Part shown: one piece after another, positions 22,264 through 34,363 of the stretch | How the letters are laid out: every line of letters begins with the position of its first letter | Numbering within the stretch: the stretch's first letter is position 1 | From: Leptodactylus fallax | Lineage: Eukaryota > Chordata > Amphibia > Anura > Leptodactylidae | Direction: 5' to 3' | NCBI GenBank assembly: GCA_947044405.1 | Contig: CAMRHE010000355.1 | Location: 930,001-994,000, forward strand | DNA length: 64,000 nucleotides | Made by a program: the position numbers and the translations under genes | Notes under the pieces: generated by a model | The model's input: only the letters and a program-made list of their open reading frames with translations | What the model was told of the DNA's origin: nothing | Database searches by the model: none

Positions 22264-22407
22264 AGATAAGCTGTTTTCCAAATTCAACCTTAGCGTATTT
22301 GATGACGCTGACATGAGGCTTGTATGTGTCAAATTCTTCTTCATCATCCATTTTGTATGGATTTTTCATGGGACCATTGTCAGGAGCCAAGACCATGTAA
22401 GACAGCC
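22264..22407 (-). CDS. Candidate host-gene exon, protein family not recognised
   Basis: On the minus strand an ATG at 22396 opens 44 codons that run into a strong donor, ATCT|GTAAGTAC (donor GT at 22263-22262). The peptide is acidic then mixed (KMDDEEEFDTYKPHVSV within it), unlike the surrounding repeats. The frame stays open nine codons upstream of the ATG to a TAA. Either this is a first coding exon, or it begins at a weak acceptor CTTAG (exon from 22407). Phase at the donor is 1. I do not recognise the protein. The exon call rests only on codon texture and the donor. Confidence 0.4.
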
Positions 22408-23395
22408 CTAAGCCATGTGTTCTTTACAGTAAGCACTATATTCATAGAAAATGTTTTCCTGATATTTGCAGAATCCAGATTTGTCCCTTTAGATGTCCAT
22501 TAACAGGAATTCATCTCTTTAGAGAACACATTTCCAGTACCCCAGAGTTCAATGGCTGTCTCGTTCCTACCTCTCTAGCCAACATCTGATATTGCATGGT
22601 GATCTTAGGTTATAAGAACCCAATCCATGAGGTTCCCAGGCAGCTCTTGTGCTCATTTGTTGATAGCACACTTAGAGAGTTATTACTAAAATAGCCATCC
22701 TGTTTAATATTATCCTATGGAACAAACTTACTATTGTATTTGCAGTATATTTTAGTTTTTTTTTCTTTCAAGAATCCATTGATGCGTTCTGAAACGCAAA
22801 CAACAATATAAAGGTAATGCGGTCACAGGCATCTCGCAACTGAATTAGTATCATTTTGTAAAACAAAATGAAAGGCAGAAATTCTTGGAACAATGCAAAT
22901 GGTATTGTACATTGCCTTCATGTAATATTTTGCTAGATTAAAAATATAATGATTTCCAAAATGGGCCACACAGATCTATACTCCATATTCTGATTGTTGT
23001 CATGACAACCCTACATACTGACAAGTCACTGAATCTTTATTGCTTTTCTGCTGAAGTCAAAATTCATTGAAAGCAGTCGGCTCGCTTAAAGGGCACAGAG
23101 AGCTGCTTTAATGAGAAATGGCTATGTATAAGTCATTTTTACCAATTTTCTGTGTCCCCACATTTATATTCTATATGGCTATGCAAAGTAGGTGTTATTT
23201 TATGGTTGTTTCCTTTGGGATATCCAATATGTTTTTAGCACCTAGTCAATATACTGTATGATCCTTAGTTGTGTTATTGGAATCAGTCCTTATCGAAAAT
23301 ATGTATTGAAGAGGGGGCAGCTTCTCCGTTTCTCTTATGGGTAGAAAAAACATTTCCATATTGCATGTTTCTTGATATGTAATAGACGTCATTCC
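22408..23395. other. Non-coding stretch, possible conserved elements
   Basis: No repeat ends are visible. The segment 22,980-23,130 is of balanced composition with palindromic TTGTCATGACAA. It could be conserved non-coding DNA, but nothing in the sequence alone proves it. Confidence 0.3.
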
Positions 23396-23530
23396 TTAAA
23401 GGGGTTGTCCAGGCAAAAATTCTATTTTTTTAAATATGCCGGGAAGGTGAGTATCTAGTTACTCTTTGGTCTTTCTAGAACATAGTTTCATTTACTTTTA
23501 CGGTTATCACAAACTGGGCCCTTTGATAAC
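23396..23530. mobile_element. TTAAAGGGGTTGTCCAGG MITE, left end
   Basis: It starts TTAAAGGGGTTGTCCAGGC, as in the elements at 28.25 kb. No matching right end is evident, so it is probably truncated. Confidence 0.5.
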
Positions 23531-26084
23531 TAAAGGCCAGTTCAGTACTAAATATCATATGGATGATATTATACAAAAGCGTTAGGCAGGTAACTATTAC
23601 TTGATCTGAACATGAATGGCAAATTTCAGCAGATTCCAGATTTGTGGAAAATAGGACTGTTTACATGGTCAGTGAAAAGTGAGACATTTTCTAATTTGCC
23701 CATTGTAAGTCATGATACATAACAACTAATCAGAAACTTGATCTCTGGCATTGAGCAGGGCACATGCTGCCATATATTAAAAATAGCTTGATATGGCTGA
23801 TAAATATGGCTGATTTTTATATGTAGTGTTAGGCAGAGCTAAATACAATTGTTTTTGTCATTTTGGAGTATTGTGTTTTTTTCTAATGGTTGATTCATTA
23901 AAAGATTGTACAAGGGACCTTGTAGACATTCTAACTTATCTATTGTAATTGACTTCAAATGGGTCAATGATCTAGGAAGGAAATTTGTAACCTAAGAGAA
24001 AGCCTTAAGAGAAAGCAGGGCAATAAGCCTTTTGGTCATTGCCCTGGTAGCCATAACCTGAATCACCAATGGCTAAGAATACTTTAATACCTAAAAATAT
24101 ACATTTAAAATATTATACCAGGTAGATGGAAAGAGGTATGAAAGTTGGGCCATTTATGTAGTATTTGTTGAAATGGACAGATGTTACAAAATTTTAAGCT
24201 GCACAAAGCTGCATGGTAGTTTTATTTTCTAGATTGTTCTATCATCTTTCTAAAGCATTTTCTCCAATATAAAACATTGCATTTGAAAAAGACACATGTA
24301 TACTGTATATTTTTTATGGTACTATGATCATGGCCATAATATTATGTCTAATGTAATAAGATGGGGTTCATTGGCACGCGACTACTGCTACATGTCAACC
24401 AATGCATATACTGTATGCTATGTGCATTATCAGCTGTGGAAAATCTGTATTGTATTAGTCCCATGTGGATATACCTATAAGCTGGCGTTTCTGTGAGACA
24501 GGAAAGAGATGCTCTTTAGATATCAGATAGGTATGTCTGCTGTATTGCTATTCCTAGACTTCAAAGGATTTGATTTTTAGATTTTGTTTTGTTTGCAATA
24601 ATTTAAATATAAATCAAATTAAAACTAAATTTTTGCGTTGATACGACTGCAGCCGGAGCCCTTAGATCTTAGAAGCTGTATACCTGATAAACAACAAATA
24701 ACACACTATGCATGGATGTAACAGTGAAACCATAGAAATAACATAAGACTTCAAAGTTGTTTAACTTTAAATCTACAAACGTGACATACATAACAAAGGT
24801 ATGGTATTTATCACTGTAATGCGGTCGGTAATGCGGTAGTGACAATTGAATATGTTTCGGGGAGGTGATAGTCTGTCTTTAAATTGTAAAAAAAAACAAG
24901 ACCTTACACAGTTATGTCAGAAAAAAAAGAATTATGGATAATGATACATGATGAAGGGAAAAATGCTATAGTGTCTGTAAGGGGTTAACCTATCTTAAGT
25001 GTAAATGAAATCGAAATATTGAACATTTTAAGCGCCAGTAAAAAAATAACTTGACTTTATTGGCTTTTGAGCGATGTCTTTGTTTCCATTGCAGAATTGC
25101 ACTGTATTATTAAAATATGGAATATTCCAGTTTAACACCTCAGTCAAACATTTGACTCTTTTGCCTCTTAAAAGTGTTACTGTGTGCTATTGTGAAATGT
25201 GGTAGAAGCATTTCTATAGCAGAACAAGTCACATGGCATTGATTATCTGTCTTGCAAGTAATTCATTTGCTATTGTACAATATGACAAAGTCTTCAAAGC
25301 TGCTTTAGAGGTAAAGTATAAACCTTTCATAACACAAGGAATGATTTGTGTCTGCTTATGTAACAGCCAGGACAAATAATTTCTATATCTTAAAAACTGT
25401 TTCTACATTTATATTTTGTAACTAGTAATCTACTGTACTGAGTTGTCTCATCAACGTCATGAGCAAGTACAGAACATAAAGGACACTTAAAGTAAATCGT
25501 CAGTAACTTTTCAACAAACTTTGCAACAATCAATAGTAAAAGTGAATATAAGAATCTTTGTAATATGCCTCACCAGAGAAGAATGGCTCTTTCTACACTT
25601 ATCAGACTATTTTTTCCTCTTTCATCCCTCATAAACTGATATTCACTCTAAAATCTCTGTTGAATCTGTCTTGGTCTCCCAAGAAGAATTGGAGCTCAGA
25701 GAAGAAACAAATGTCAAATAAATACATAGAAATCTATAGAGGGGAGAGTAAGCTCTCTATCTCACCCCAAATGCTTTATTCACATGATGTTTTTGAGTTA
25801 ACAGACTGACAGATGTAGCAAACTTTAACTAGACTATTTTGTTGTGAGTTATCACACTACAGCAATTCATCAGATTCAAATTAAAAAGACTGACACATCT
25901 TCACATCCAGTGAATGGAAGACATTGCTGCTAGTGACCAGTAACTCAGTCACAACTGATTATTAGAGAGAAAATCTGCAGAGAGGAATGCACTTCAATGC
26001 AGATTACAAGTCATATAATGGCTACAAGTAGTGTTTCATGTACACATACTGTACTGTTGATTTATCCTCAGTTAGTCACAGGAT
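23531..26084. other. Long stretch without recognised genes or repeats
   Basis: AT-rich single-copy-looking sequence. 25,030-25,300 looks less decayed than its surroundings and might be non-coding conserved DNA; I cannot test this. No exon with both splice sites was found. Confidence 0.35.
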
Positions 26085-27000
26085 TACATTATACACTATA
26101 ATATTGGGACATCTACACATCACAGCTATAAGATCTTTTATGAAATCTTATTTTAAATCCATAGGCATTAATATGGAGTTGGCTTCCACTGTTCTGGGAA
26201 GGCTTTCTACAAAATTTTGGAGTGTGTCTGTATACATGTTTGCCCATTGATCCAGAAGAACATTTGTGAAGTCAGAGATTGAGGTAGAATGAGCGGACCT
26301 GGCTCACAATCTCTGTTCTAGTTCTTTGATTGGGTTGTGTGCAGACCAGTCAGATTCGCCCACACCAATCTCACTCATCCATTTCTTTATAGACTTTGCT
26401 TTGTGCAGTGGGGCACAGTCATGTTAGAAAACAAAACGTCCTTCTCCGAATTGTCTCCTCAAAAGTTGTCCAAAATGTCTTGGTATGCTAAAACAGTAAG
26501 TTTTCCCTCTATTTTAACTTAGTGGCCTAGGCCAGCCCCTGGAAAACAATACTGTAGCATTATCCCTCCTCCACCAAATTTACAGTTATCCCAAATCAGT
26601 CAGATGGGAAACATTCTCTTGGCATTTAGCAAACCAGACTCGTTCATCAAACTGTCAGATTGAGCACGTTTTCTCTGCAACAAGTCTAGAAGTGCCACAC
26701 TTTTTACCACTCCATTGGCATTGTGCTTGGTGTTGTAAGGCCTGCATCCAGCTGCTCAGCCATGTAAACCCATATCATGAAGCTCCCAGCAGGGCTCAGT
26801 TTTTGCACTGATGTTACTGTTAGAGAGGATTTGGAACTCTGCATAGCTTTTATGCACTATGTGCCCCAGTTCTCAGCGACCCCGCTCTGTAACTTTACAT
26901 GGTCTACGACTTGTAGCTGAGTTTCTGGGGTCCCTAAATTATTCCACTTTTCAATAATGCAATAATGCACAATTCTCTATGTAACCTGAGAATGTCACCC
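26085..27000 (-). pseudogene. Tc1/mariner transposase pseudogene, minus strand
   Basis: It begins with a terminal-repeat-like CACTATAATATTGGGACA and continues with blocks I associate with an abundant vertebrate Tc1-like transposase in reverse orientation: CTTCCACTGTTCTGGGAAGG, GTGCAGTGGGGCACAGTCAT, CCAAAATGTCTTGGTATGCT, CATGAAGCTCCCAGCAG. Many stops and indels; no frame longer than about 70 codons. The far end, with the 5' part of the gene, fades out near 27,000. Confidence 0.7.
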
Positions 27001-27372
27001 TACCATATCCATGCATATGTATATACACAGACACTGTACTTTCTTTGTCCTCTACTGTATGTCAGGCAATCATGTCAGCTGTTTGGTATAGCTATGTTCT
27101 GCCTACGTGTATTACTACAGAAAAATTGATGTCACTCCTACTTTATGAAGGAAATGCCCTTGATTTTCTCAGCAGCAAGATTACAGTTTTACATAAAAAA
27201 GTATGTTCACTATGTCACTTACCACCCCTTTAACACTGCATAGATGGTTTAAAAGCATTTTTGATGGTGATAAGCTCCCTTTACCCCTATATTTATATAA
27301 TGTTTGCATTACCATTTACCTGAACAGATAGCTTTGGTATTTAATTCTGTTACTATATTAGTGGTTCTAAGC
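27001..27372. other. Short gap, nothing recognised
   Basis: No feature could be supported here. Confidence 0.4.
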
Positions 27373-27600
27373 AGTGTCGGACTGGGATGTCTAGGGCCCA
27401 CCAGTGGAATTGTTTCTAGGGGCCCACCATCAGGACCCCTGCAGATCAGTGGTACCGAGACAAAGGTAATAACATGTCGGAAGCCATGCTGCTCACCCAC
27501 TATACCATGTGCACCACTGCACTACCTAAACCTACTGCTACACCTTGTATGGCAAGTGAAAAGCGTGGCTCCTAGAATTGTTACCTTTACTTGTAGCCGC
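27373..27600. repeat. AGTGTCGGACTGGG repeat fragment
   Basis: It starts AGTGTCGGACTGGGATG, then GGGCCCACCAGTGGAA. I recall this as a common amphibian interspersed repeat. The end is not sharp. Confidence 0.45.
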
Positions 27601-27656
27601 ACTGTCCTGGAAAAGCTGGTCTGCAGAGGTCCTGGCTGTTGTATCATCGCAGATGT

Positions 27657-27695
27657 AATATTGATGGCCTATCCTAAGGACAGGCCATCAATATT
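27657..27695. repeat. Perfect 14-bp-arm hairpin
   Basis: AATATTGATGGCCT and AGGCCATCAATATT flank an 11-base loop. The same words appear in the MITEs near 28.3 and 55.2 kb, so it is probably a collapsed MITE remnant. Confidence 0.8.
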
Positions 27696-27714
27696 AGAAA
27701 GATGGATATATCCT

Positions 27715-28074
27715 TTAAAGAGGTTGTCCAGGAATTGGAGCAACCCATGTGGCTGGCGGGAGGTGTAAAGTAAATAAATAAATTAAAAAGCATACTCACC
27801 TGTCCCTGACACTCCGTTGTCCGCTGCCAGTGTCCATTCAGTCTCATGCCGGCAACTCCTTGCTGGGAGTCCTGCACCTCATGTGACCGCTAAGACCAAT
27901 TAGGTACAGGATTTCCAGAAATGAGGCGCCACCATGAGACCGAACAGACACAGGCAGGGGACAACGGGGTGCTGGGGGCAGGTGAGTATGCTTTTTTTTT
28001 TTAAATTTTCTTATTTTTACACCTTCCTGGTGCCGCCACAGTGGTCACTCCAGTTTATGGACAACCTCTTTTAA
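27715..28074. mobile_element. TTAA-flanked MITE 1 of a chain
   Basis: TTAAAGAGGTTGTCCAGG on the left is mirrored by GGACAACCTCTTTTAA on the right. TTAA occurs at both edges, the target preference of piggyBac and Kolobok elements. No coding sequence. Confidence 0.7.
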
Positions 28075-28249
28075 GGGGTTGTCTGGGCCAAATTTTTCTA
28101 TGGTCACTTCACTGGTCCCCCCACACAGTGGCCTCTTCACTGGTCCCCCATACTGTATGGGGAACAGTGATGGGGTCATTATATTGTGTGGGAGCAGTGA
28201 TGGGGACTAACATCCTGTGGGGGAGGGACATTAAACTGTGTGATGCATA
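28071..28249. mobile_element. TTAAGGGGTTGTCTGGG MITE, left part
   Basis: It starts at the TTAA that ends the preceding element, so the two are back to back. The inner repeats around GTGGGGACCAGTG-like text are decayed. The right end was lost, or lies beyond the next insertion. Confidence 0.5.
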
Positions 28250-28667
28250 TTAAAGGGGTTGTCCAGGGTTAATCTTTTTTATGACCTATGCTCAGGATAG
28301 GCCATAAATACCTGATTGGTAGGGGGCTGACACACGGCCCCATCAGCTGTTCGGAGCCACTTCCGGCGCCCGTTTTGTACACAACGCAGGGTCGGAAGCA
28401 GAAAGCTCCATCCGTTGTATAGCAGCCCGGCGCCTTCACTGCAGCTCAGATCCTACTGACTTCAATAAGTGCTGAGATACAGTGAAGGTGCCCAGCCCCT
28501 ATACAGTGGACAGAGCTTTCTGCTTCTGCCCTGTATTGTGTACAGGACGGGCATCAGAAGTGGCTCCATGCAGCTGATCGGTCCGGGGTCAGCCCCATAC
28601 AGATCAGGTATCTATGGCCTATCCTGACGATAAACCATAACAAATTATGCCTGGACAACCCCTTTAA
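28250..28667. mobile_element. TTAA-flanked MITE, complete
   Basis: TTAAAGGGGTTGTCCAGG at the left and CCTGGACAACCCCTTTAA at the right are perfect inverted repeats. The interior is also palindromic (AGGATAGGCCATAAATACCTG against CAGGTATCTATGGCCTATCC). No frames. The cleanest copy of this family in the window. Confidence 0.85.
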
Positions 28668-28700
28668 TATACGCCCCAGGGCCCCCTAATGCACCACACT

Positions 28701-29445
28701 TTAAAGATGTTGTCCAGTATCATTTTTTTCTTTTTTATTAATTGAATCCCCCCTACCCCCGCCCCCAAAAAAAACCAAAACAAAACATACTAAACATACT
28801 CACCTGTACCTGGTGTCCTCCCAGCACGGTTCGGTCCCGCAGCTCCGCTGTCTTCTTTTTGCCGGAAGTCCTCACTGGCTGTGACGTCCCAGGTCCCTTC
28901 CCTTAGGCCTCCATCACTGCCCTCCCCCAACAATATAATGGCCCCATCAATGGTCCCCATACAGTATAGGGGACCAATGAAGGAGCCACTGTATGGAGTA
29001 TATGCTCCACAGTGGCCCCCACCCAGTATTATATGCTCCACAGTGGCCCCCACCCAGTAGTATAAGCTCCACAGTGGCCCCCACACATTATTATTAGCTT
29101 CCAACAGCCCCCCTCCGCTATGGTGCTATTATTATACTCTGGGCTCTCCTCAGACCCCAGAGTAGGCCCAGGGAAGGTGATTAAAAATAATAAACACTCA
29201 TACTTACCTTGCCTTACCTTTCCTTATCATCCTAGCTCCATTCTGCCGTTTTCAGCGTCTTCAGGCCCTTTTCCGACGTCGCTGCTGAGGCCTGTGATTG
29301 GGCCTCAGCGGTCACGTGGGGGCGCACTGTCGTCATTACGGGGCCGCGCCCAATTTGACCGCTGGGGTCTAATCACAGGCCTCAGTCACAGGATGGAAGA
29401 GCGCCGGAGAGAACGATATGCCCAGGAGAGGTGAGTTATATGTAT
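28701..29445. mobile_element. TTAAAGATGTTGTCCAG element, left end and interior
   Basis: The left end TTAAAGATGTTGTCCAGT is followed by typical GC-rich MITE text and a 30-bp minisatellite (29001-29092). Another palindromic segment follows (GAGGCCTGTGATTGGGCCTC). No right terminus found; it may be two joined remnants. Confidence 0.4.
29001..29092. repeat. 30-bp tandem repeat, three units
   Basis: Units starting at 29001, 29031 and 29061 share GCTCCACAGTGGCCCCCAC. Confidence 0.9.
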
Positions 29446-29658
29446 TTATTTTTTTCAGTCACCTCTGTAGTTTTCAAAATGGGGTCACTTTTTGGGGGTT
29501 TCCATTGTATTGGTACTTTAGGGACTCTGCAAATGTGACATGCCTCTCAAAAGCTATTCCAGCAAAATTTGCCCTCCAAAAGCCAACTAGCGATCTTTCT
29601 ATTCCAAGTCCATGTACCCATACAGTAATTTAAAGAACTCTGGGGTGATTTTTCTTCT
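29446..29658. mobile_element. E0: left remnant of an older TTAA element
   Basis: One plus-orientation tandem unit (TAGTTTTCAAAATGGGG, TTTCCATTGTATTGGTAC, CTCTGCAAATGTGACATG) that stops exactly at the TTAA where E1 begins. The same unit resumes at 34,870 just after E1 ends, so E1 inserted inside it. Confidence 0.7.
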
Positions 29659-30229
29659 TTAACCCCTTAAGGACACAGCCCAAAAGTGCGTTAAGGACCA
29701 GGCCTTGTTTTTCAAAACTGACATGTGTCTCTTTATGTGGCAAGAACTTTGAGACGCTTTAACTTACTCAAGTGATTTTGAGATTGTTTTTTCGTGACAC
29801 ATTGTACTTCATGTTAGTGATAAACACTAATCAATATTTTTGTATTTATTTATAAAAAAATAGGATATTTGATGGAAATTTGGAAAAAAAATCGCAATTT
29901 TCAAAATGTGAAAGTCTCTGCTTTTCAGACAGATAGTCATACCACCCAAATACATTAATAAATATTATCTACCATATCTCTGCTTTATATTGACATCATC
30001 TTTTAATCGTCCTTTAATTTATTTTGGATGTTAGAAGGCTTACAAGTGTAACAGCGATTTTCCAGATTTACAAGAAAATTTCCCAAACTAATTTTTTAGG
30101 GACCACTTCAGTTCTGAAGGGGATTATAAAGGCCTATATATTAGAAACCCCCCATAAATCACCCCATTTTCAAAACTGCACCCCTGAAATAATTCAAAAC
30201 AGCATTTGGGAAGTTTGTTAACCCTTTAA

Positions 30230-31790
30230 GCATTTCACAAGAATTAAAACGATATCGAGGTGAAATTTAGACATTTCATTTTTTTCCACTAATCCCTTCA
30301 TTTAGCCCTAAATTTAACACATTCACAAAGGGTTAAAGGAGAAAATGCATCTCCCAGTTTATTATACAATTTCTCCCGAGCACAGAAATACCCCACATGT
30401 GGGTGTAAACTGATGTTTGGGCATTCGGCAGTGCACAGAAGGGAAGGAGCGAGACTGGACGTTTGAAAAGCAGATTTTGCTGGAATAGTTTTCAGGTGCC
30501 ATGTTGCATTTGAAGAGCCCCCAAAGTACCAAAACAATGGAAACCCCCTAAAAGTGACCCCATTTTGGAAACTACACCCCTCACAGAACTCATGAATGGG
30601 TATAGTGAGCATTTTGACCCCACAGCTGTTTCACAGATTTTACTAACACTGGGATGTATAAATGAAAAATTACTAAAACGTCACTTTATCCCCAAAGTTT
30701 TCATTTTCACAAGGGGTTAAAGGAGAAAAAGGACCCCATAGTTTGTTAAACAATTTCTCCTGAACACAGCAATGCCCCATATGTGGTCATAAACTGCTGA
30801 ATGGGTACATGGCAGGGCTCAGAATGGAAAGAGCGCTATTTTGCTTTTGTAGGGCAGATTTTGCTGGAATAGTTTTCAGGTGCCATTTTGCATTTGAAGA
30901 GCCCCCAAAGTACCAATACAGTGGAAACCCCCTAAATGTGACCCCATTTTGGAAACCACACCCCTCACAGAACATGTCAAGGGGTATAGTGAGCATTTTG
31001 AACCCATAGCTGTTTCACAGATTTTATTAACATTGGGACATGAAAATGAAAAATTTCTTTTTTTCCAATAAACTGTCAATTTAGCCCCAAATTTTTCATT
31101 TTCACAAGAGGGCAAAGGAGAAAAAGCTCCCCAAAGTTTGTTACACAATTTCTCCTGAACACAGCAATACCCCATATGTGGTTGTAATCTGCTGCATAGG
31201 TACATGGCAGGGCTCAGAATGGAAAGAGCGCTATTTAGCTTTTGGAGGGCAGAATTTGCTGGAATAGTTTTCGGGTGCCATGTCGCATTTGCAGAGCCCC
31301 TAAAATACCAATACAATGGAAACCCCTCAAAAGGGACCCCATTTTGGAAATTACACCCCTCATAGAATTTATCTAGGGGTATAGTGAGCATTTTGACCTC
31401 ACAGCTGTTTCACAGATTTTATCATCATTGGGACGTAAACATGAAAAATTACTTTTTTTCCAATAAACCGTCCATTTAGCAGCATATTTTTAATTTTTGC
31501 AAGTGGTTAAAGAAGAAAAAACACCCCACAGTTTGTTACACAATTTCTTCTGAACACAGAAATGCCTCATATGTGGTTGTAATCTGCTGTATGGGAACAT
31601 GGTGGGGCTCAGAATGGAAAGAGCGCTATTTAGCTTTAGGAGGGCAGATGTGGCTGGAATAGTTTTCAGGTGCCATGTCGCATTTGCAGAGCCCCTAAAG
31701 TACCAATACAATGGAAACCCCTCAAAAGGGACCCCATTTTAGAAACTACACCCCCCAAGGAATGTATCAAGGGGTATAATCATTTTGAGC
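30230..31790 (-). repeat. Tandem ~385-395-bp units inside E1
   Basis: The anchor TATAGTGAGCATTTTGA recurs at about 30,600, 30,985 and 31,380, and in decayed form at 31,775 (spacings about 385, 395, 395). Each unit holds ACAATTTCTCCTGAACACAG, CAGGGCTCAGAATGGAAAG and AGCGCTATTTAGCTTTTGG. On the minus strand each unit opens with an ATG reading MLTIPLDKF or close variants, producing similar frames (30612-30298, 30996-30787, 31391-30876, 31711-31490). Because the unit length is not a multiple of three and the element is non-coding elsewhere, I regard these as repeat-derived frames, not genes. Confidence 0.8.
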
Positions 31791-32589
31791 CTAAAAATGC
31801 TTCCCAAAAATTAATGTACAAAGTGAAAATTGAAGTTTTTTTAGAAATATCCAATTTCAGAATATGTTGCGGCCACTTTGTGGCATCAGAGACATGAACT
31901 CCTAAAACTATTAAGTGGGCTATCCCGGGGGAAAAAAATTATATATGTGGGTGTAACCTGCTGCTTGGGAACACAGCAGGGCTCAGAAGGGAAGGAGCAC
32001 TGTGTTTTTTTAGCTTTTGGAGTACAGATTTAGAGGGACTTTCTGGTCGCCATGTTCTTTTTGCAGAGCCCTGGAGGTGCCAGTAAACTGGAATTCCCCA
32101 AGAAGTGACCCCCATTTTGTAGGGGCGATTTTAGGGTCTCTGCAAATGTGACATGGCGTCCAAAAACCAACAATCTAAATCTGCGCTCCAAAAGCACATA
32201 GCGCTCCTTCACATCTGCACCCTGCTGTGTGCCCAAATGACAGTTTATGCCCACATGTATGACACTGGTATACCCAGGATAACGTACTTAATGCCATATG
32301 TGGGTATAAACTGCTGTTTGGGCACAGCCGAGCACAGAAGGGAAGGAGCGCTATTTTGGTTTTTAGAGCACAGTTTGGTTTATGGACACCATGTCACTTT
32401 TGCAGAGCCCAAGAATTGCCAGTAAAGTGGAATCCACAGACTTGTGACCCCATTTTGGAAACTACACCCTTCAAGGGATCTATCAAGTGGTGTAGCGAGC
32501 ATTATTAACCCTTAAGTGTTGCATTCTTTTAATTTCCAGAAATGAATGCACAGATAATAATGAAAAGTTAAAAATAACATTTTTCCATA

Positions 32590-33310
32590 GATACGCCATT
32601 TCAGTGCCCGATATGTTGTGCCCAGCTTATGTCTGCAGAGACACACACTCCAAAAACTGTTAAGCGGGGATACTGGGCACAACAGCTTTTGGAGCGTTCA
32701 TCTCTGATACAAGCCGCGCACAACATATTACGCACTGAAATGACGTATTCCTGGAAAAATTGTCATTTTCACCTTTCACAATCAGCTGCGTATTCATTTA
32801 TGGATAATAAATTATAGTAACACTTGGGGGTTAAAAATGTTCACTGTACCCCTGGATAAATTCCTTCAGGGGTGTAGTTTTCAAAATGGGGTAACATGTC
32901 AGGGGATTCCACTTTACTGGCGTTTCAGCTCTGCAAAAGTGCAATGGCGTCCAAAAACCAAACCGTCCAAGCCTGTGCTCCAAAAACCAAATAGCGCTCC
33001 TTCCACTCTGTGCCCAGCTGTGTCCATACAGCAGTTTATACCCACATATGACATTAAGTACGTTATTCTGGGTACGACAAGTGTAATACATGTGGGTATA
33101 AACTGCGGTTTGGGCACACAGCCAGGCGCAGAAGAGAAGGAGCGCTATGTGGCTTTTGGAGTGCAGATTCAGATGTTTGGGATCTGGACGCCATGTCATG
33201 TTTGCAGAGCCTGTAAGGTACCAGAAAAGTGGATTCCCCAAAGGAGTGACCCCATTTTGAAAACTGCACCCCTCAAAGAATTTATCAAGGGGTGTAGTAA
33301 GCATTAGTAT
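32590..33310. repeat. Inverted module pair (palindrome) in E1
   Basis: A plus-orientation unit (from about 32,837, TTCACTGTACCCCTGG) is followed by its inverse (to about 33,300). The inner turn is CAGTTTATACCCACATATG against ACATGTGGGTATAAACTG. Upstream is another imperfect hairpin, in which the CATTTCAGTGCCCGATATG block faces CATATTACGCACTGAAATG. Both strands are open here (plus 32837-33307; minus 33511-32831) and the two frames read alike (PLDKF, GCSFQNGVT), as expected from a palindrome and not from genes. Second copy at 42,551-43,271. Confidence 0.75.
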
Positions 33311-33510
33311 CCCAGACGTGAATACACAGCGGATGGGGAAAAGCGAATATGTAAGCTGTGCGGAGTGCATTGGGAACACCAAATTCCCTACTATTTCCCC
33401 AGTAGTTCCTATTATTGGGGAGGTCACTCTGGGGGTCACTTCTGGTTTATTTTCCCTCATAAGCTCTAAATCTGGGGTGTCCCCTGATATCTGCTCACAC
33501 AGCTTATACA

Positions 33511-34363
33511 TTCCCTTCCTGACGCAGCCAGTTATGTTCTAAAGATTTGGCGATTTTTGGGGTTTTTGTCTTCACATTGTACGAGCTATATTTTCTTTAT
33601 TTCTCTGGTGATGTAGCCATATGAGGGCTTGTTGTTTGCGGGGTGAGATGTATTTTGTAATGATATCATCTTTGGGCGCCTATAACCTATTGAATAAATT
33701 TTATTAACTCTTTCTTGTTGGATTAAAAAAATACCCCATCAATTCTGACACTGCGTTTTACCTTTGAAATTTTTCACCATGCAGCATAAAGCATAAGTAA
33801 CATGTTACCTTTTTTTTTACGGGTCGGTACGATTACGGAGATACCTCATTTATACTGTTTTTTTTATGCGATACTAATTTTGCAGAACAAAAACCCATTT
33901 GGGGACATAAATTAATTGTTTTTGCATCGCCATCTTCTGAGATGCGTAACATTTTTATTTTACGGTTTACAGAGTTGGTTTAGGGCTTATTTTTTGCGGG
34001 ACAACCTGTGCTTTTTATTGGTACTGTTTTGGGATACATATGACTTTTTGATCACTTTTTATGGCATATTTTGTAAGGTGAGATGGCAAAAAATCATTAC
34101 TTTTGGCGAGTTTTTTCCGTTTTTTTTCTCCGACGTTCACCTTGTACATTAAATATTGTTTCAGTTTTATTGTGCAGGTTGTTACGGACGCGGTGATACC
34201 AAATATGCATTGTTTTTATTAATTTTTAGGGTTTTTTTATATATAATTAATTTTATATAGCAAAAGGGAATTTTTGGGGTTTTATTCTTTTAATTTTTTT
34301 AGAACACTTTATTTTATTTTTTTTCACTTTTTTTTACTTTTTCATGTGTCCCATTAGGACACC
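33511..34363. other. AT-rich subterminal block of E1
   Basis: T-rich text with many T homopolymers and no frame of interest. Comparable AT-rich text precedes the right end of the small TTAA element at 54.2-55.0 kb, supporting a shared family layout. Confidence 0.5.

Noticed and set aside
32831..33511. 226-codon minus-strand frame as a novel protein
   Set aside because: It lies in an inverted pair of a repeat unit, and the opposite strand reads a similar protein. Best explained by the palindrome.
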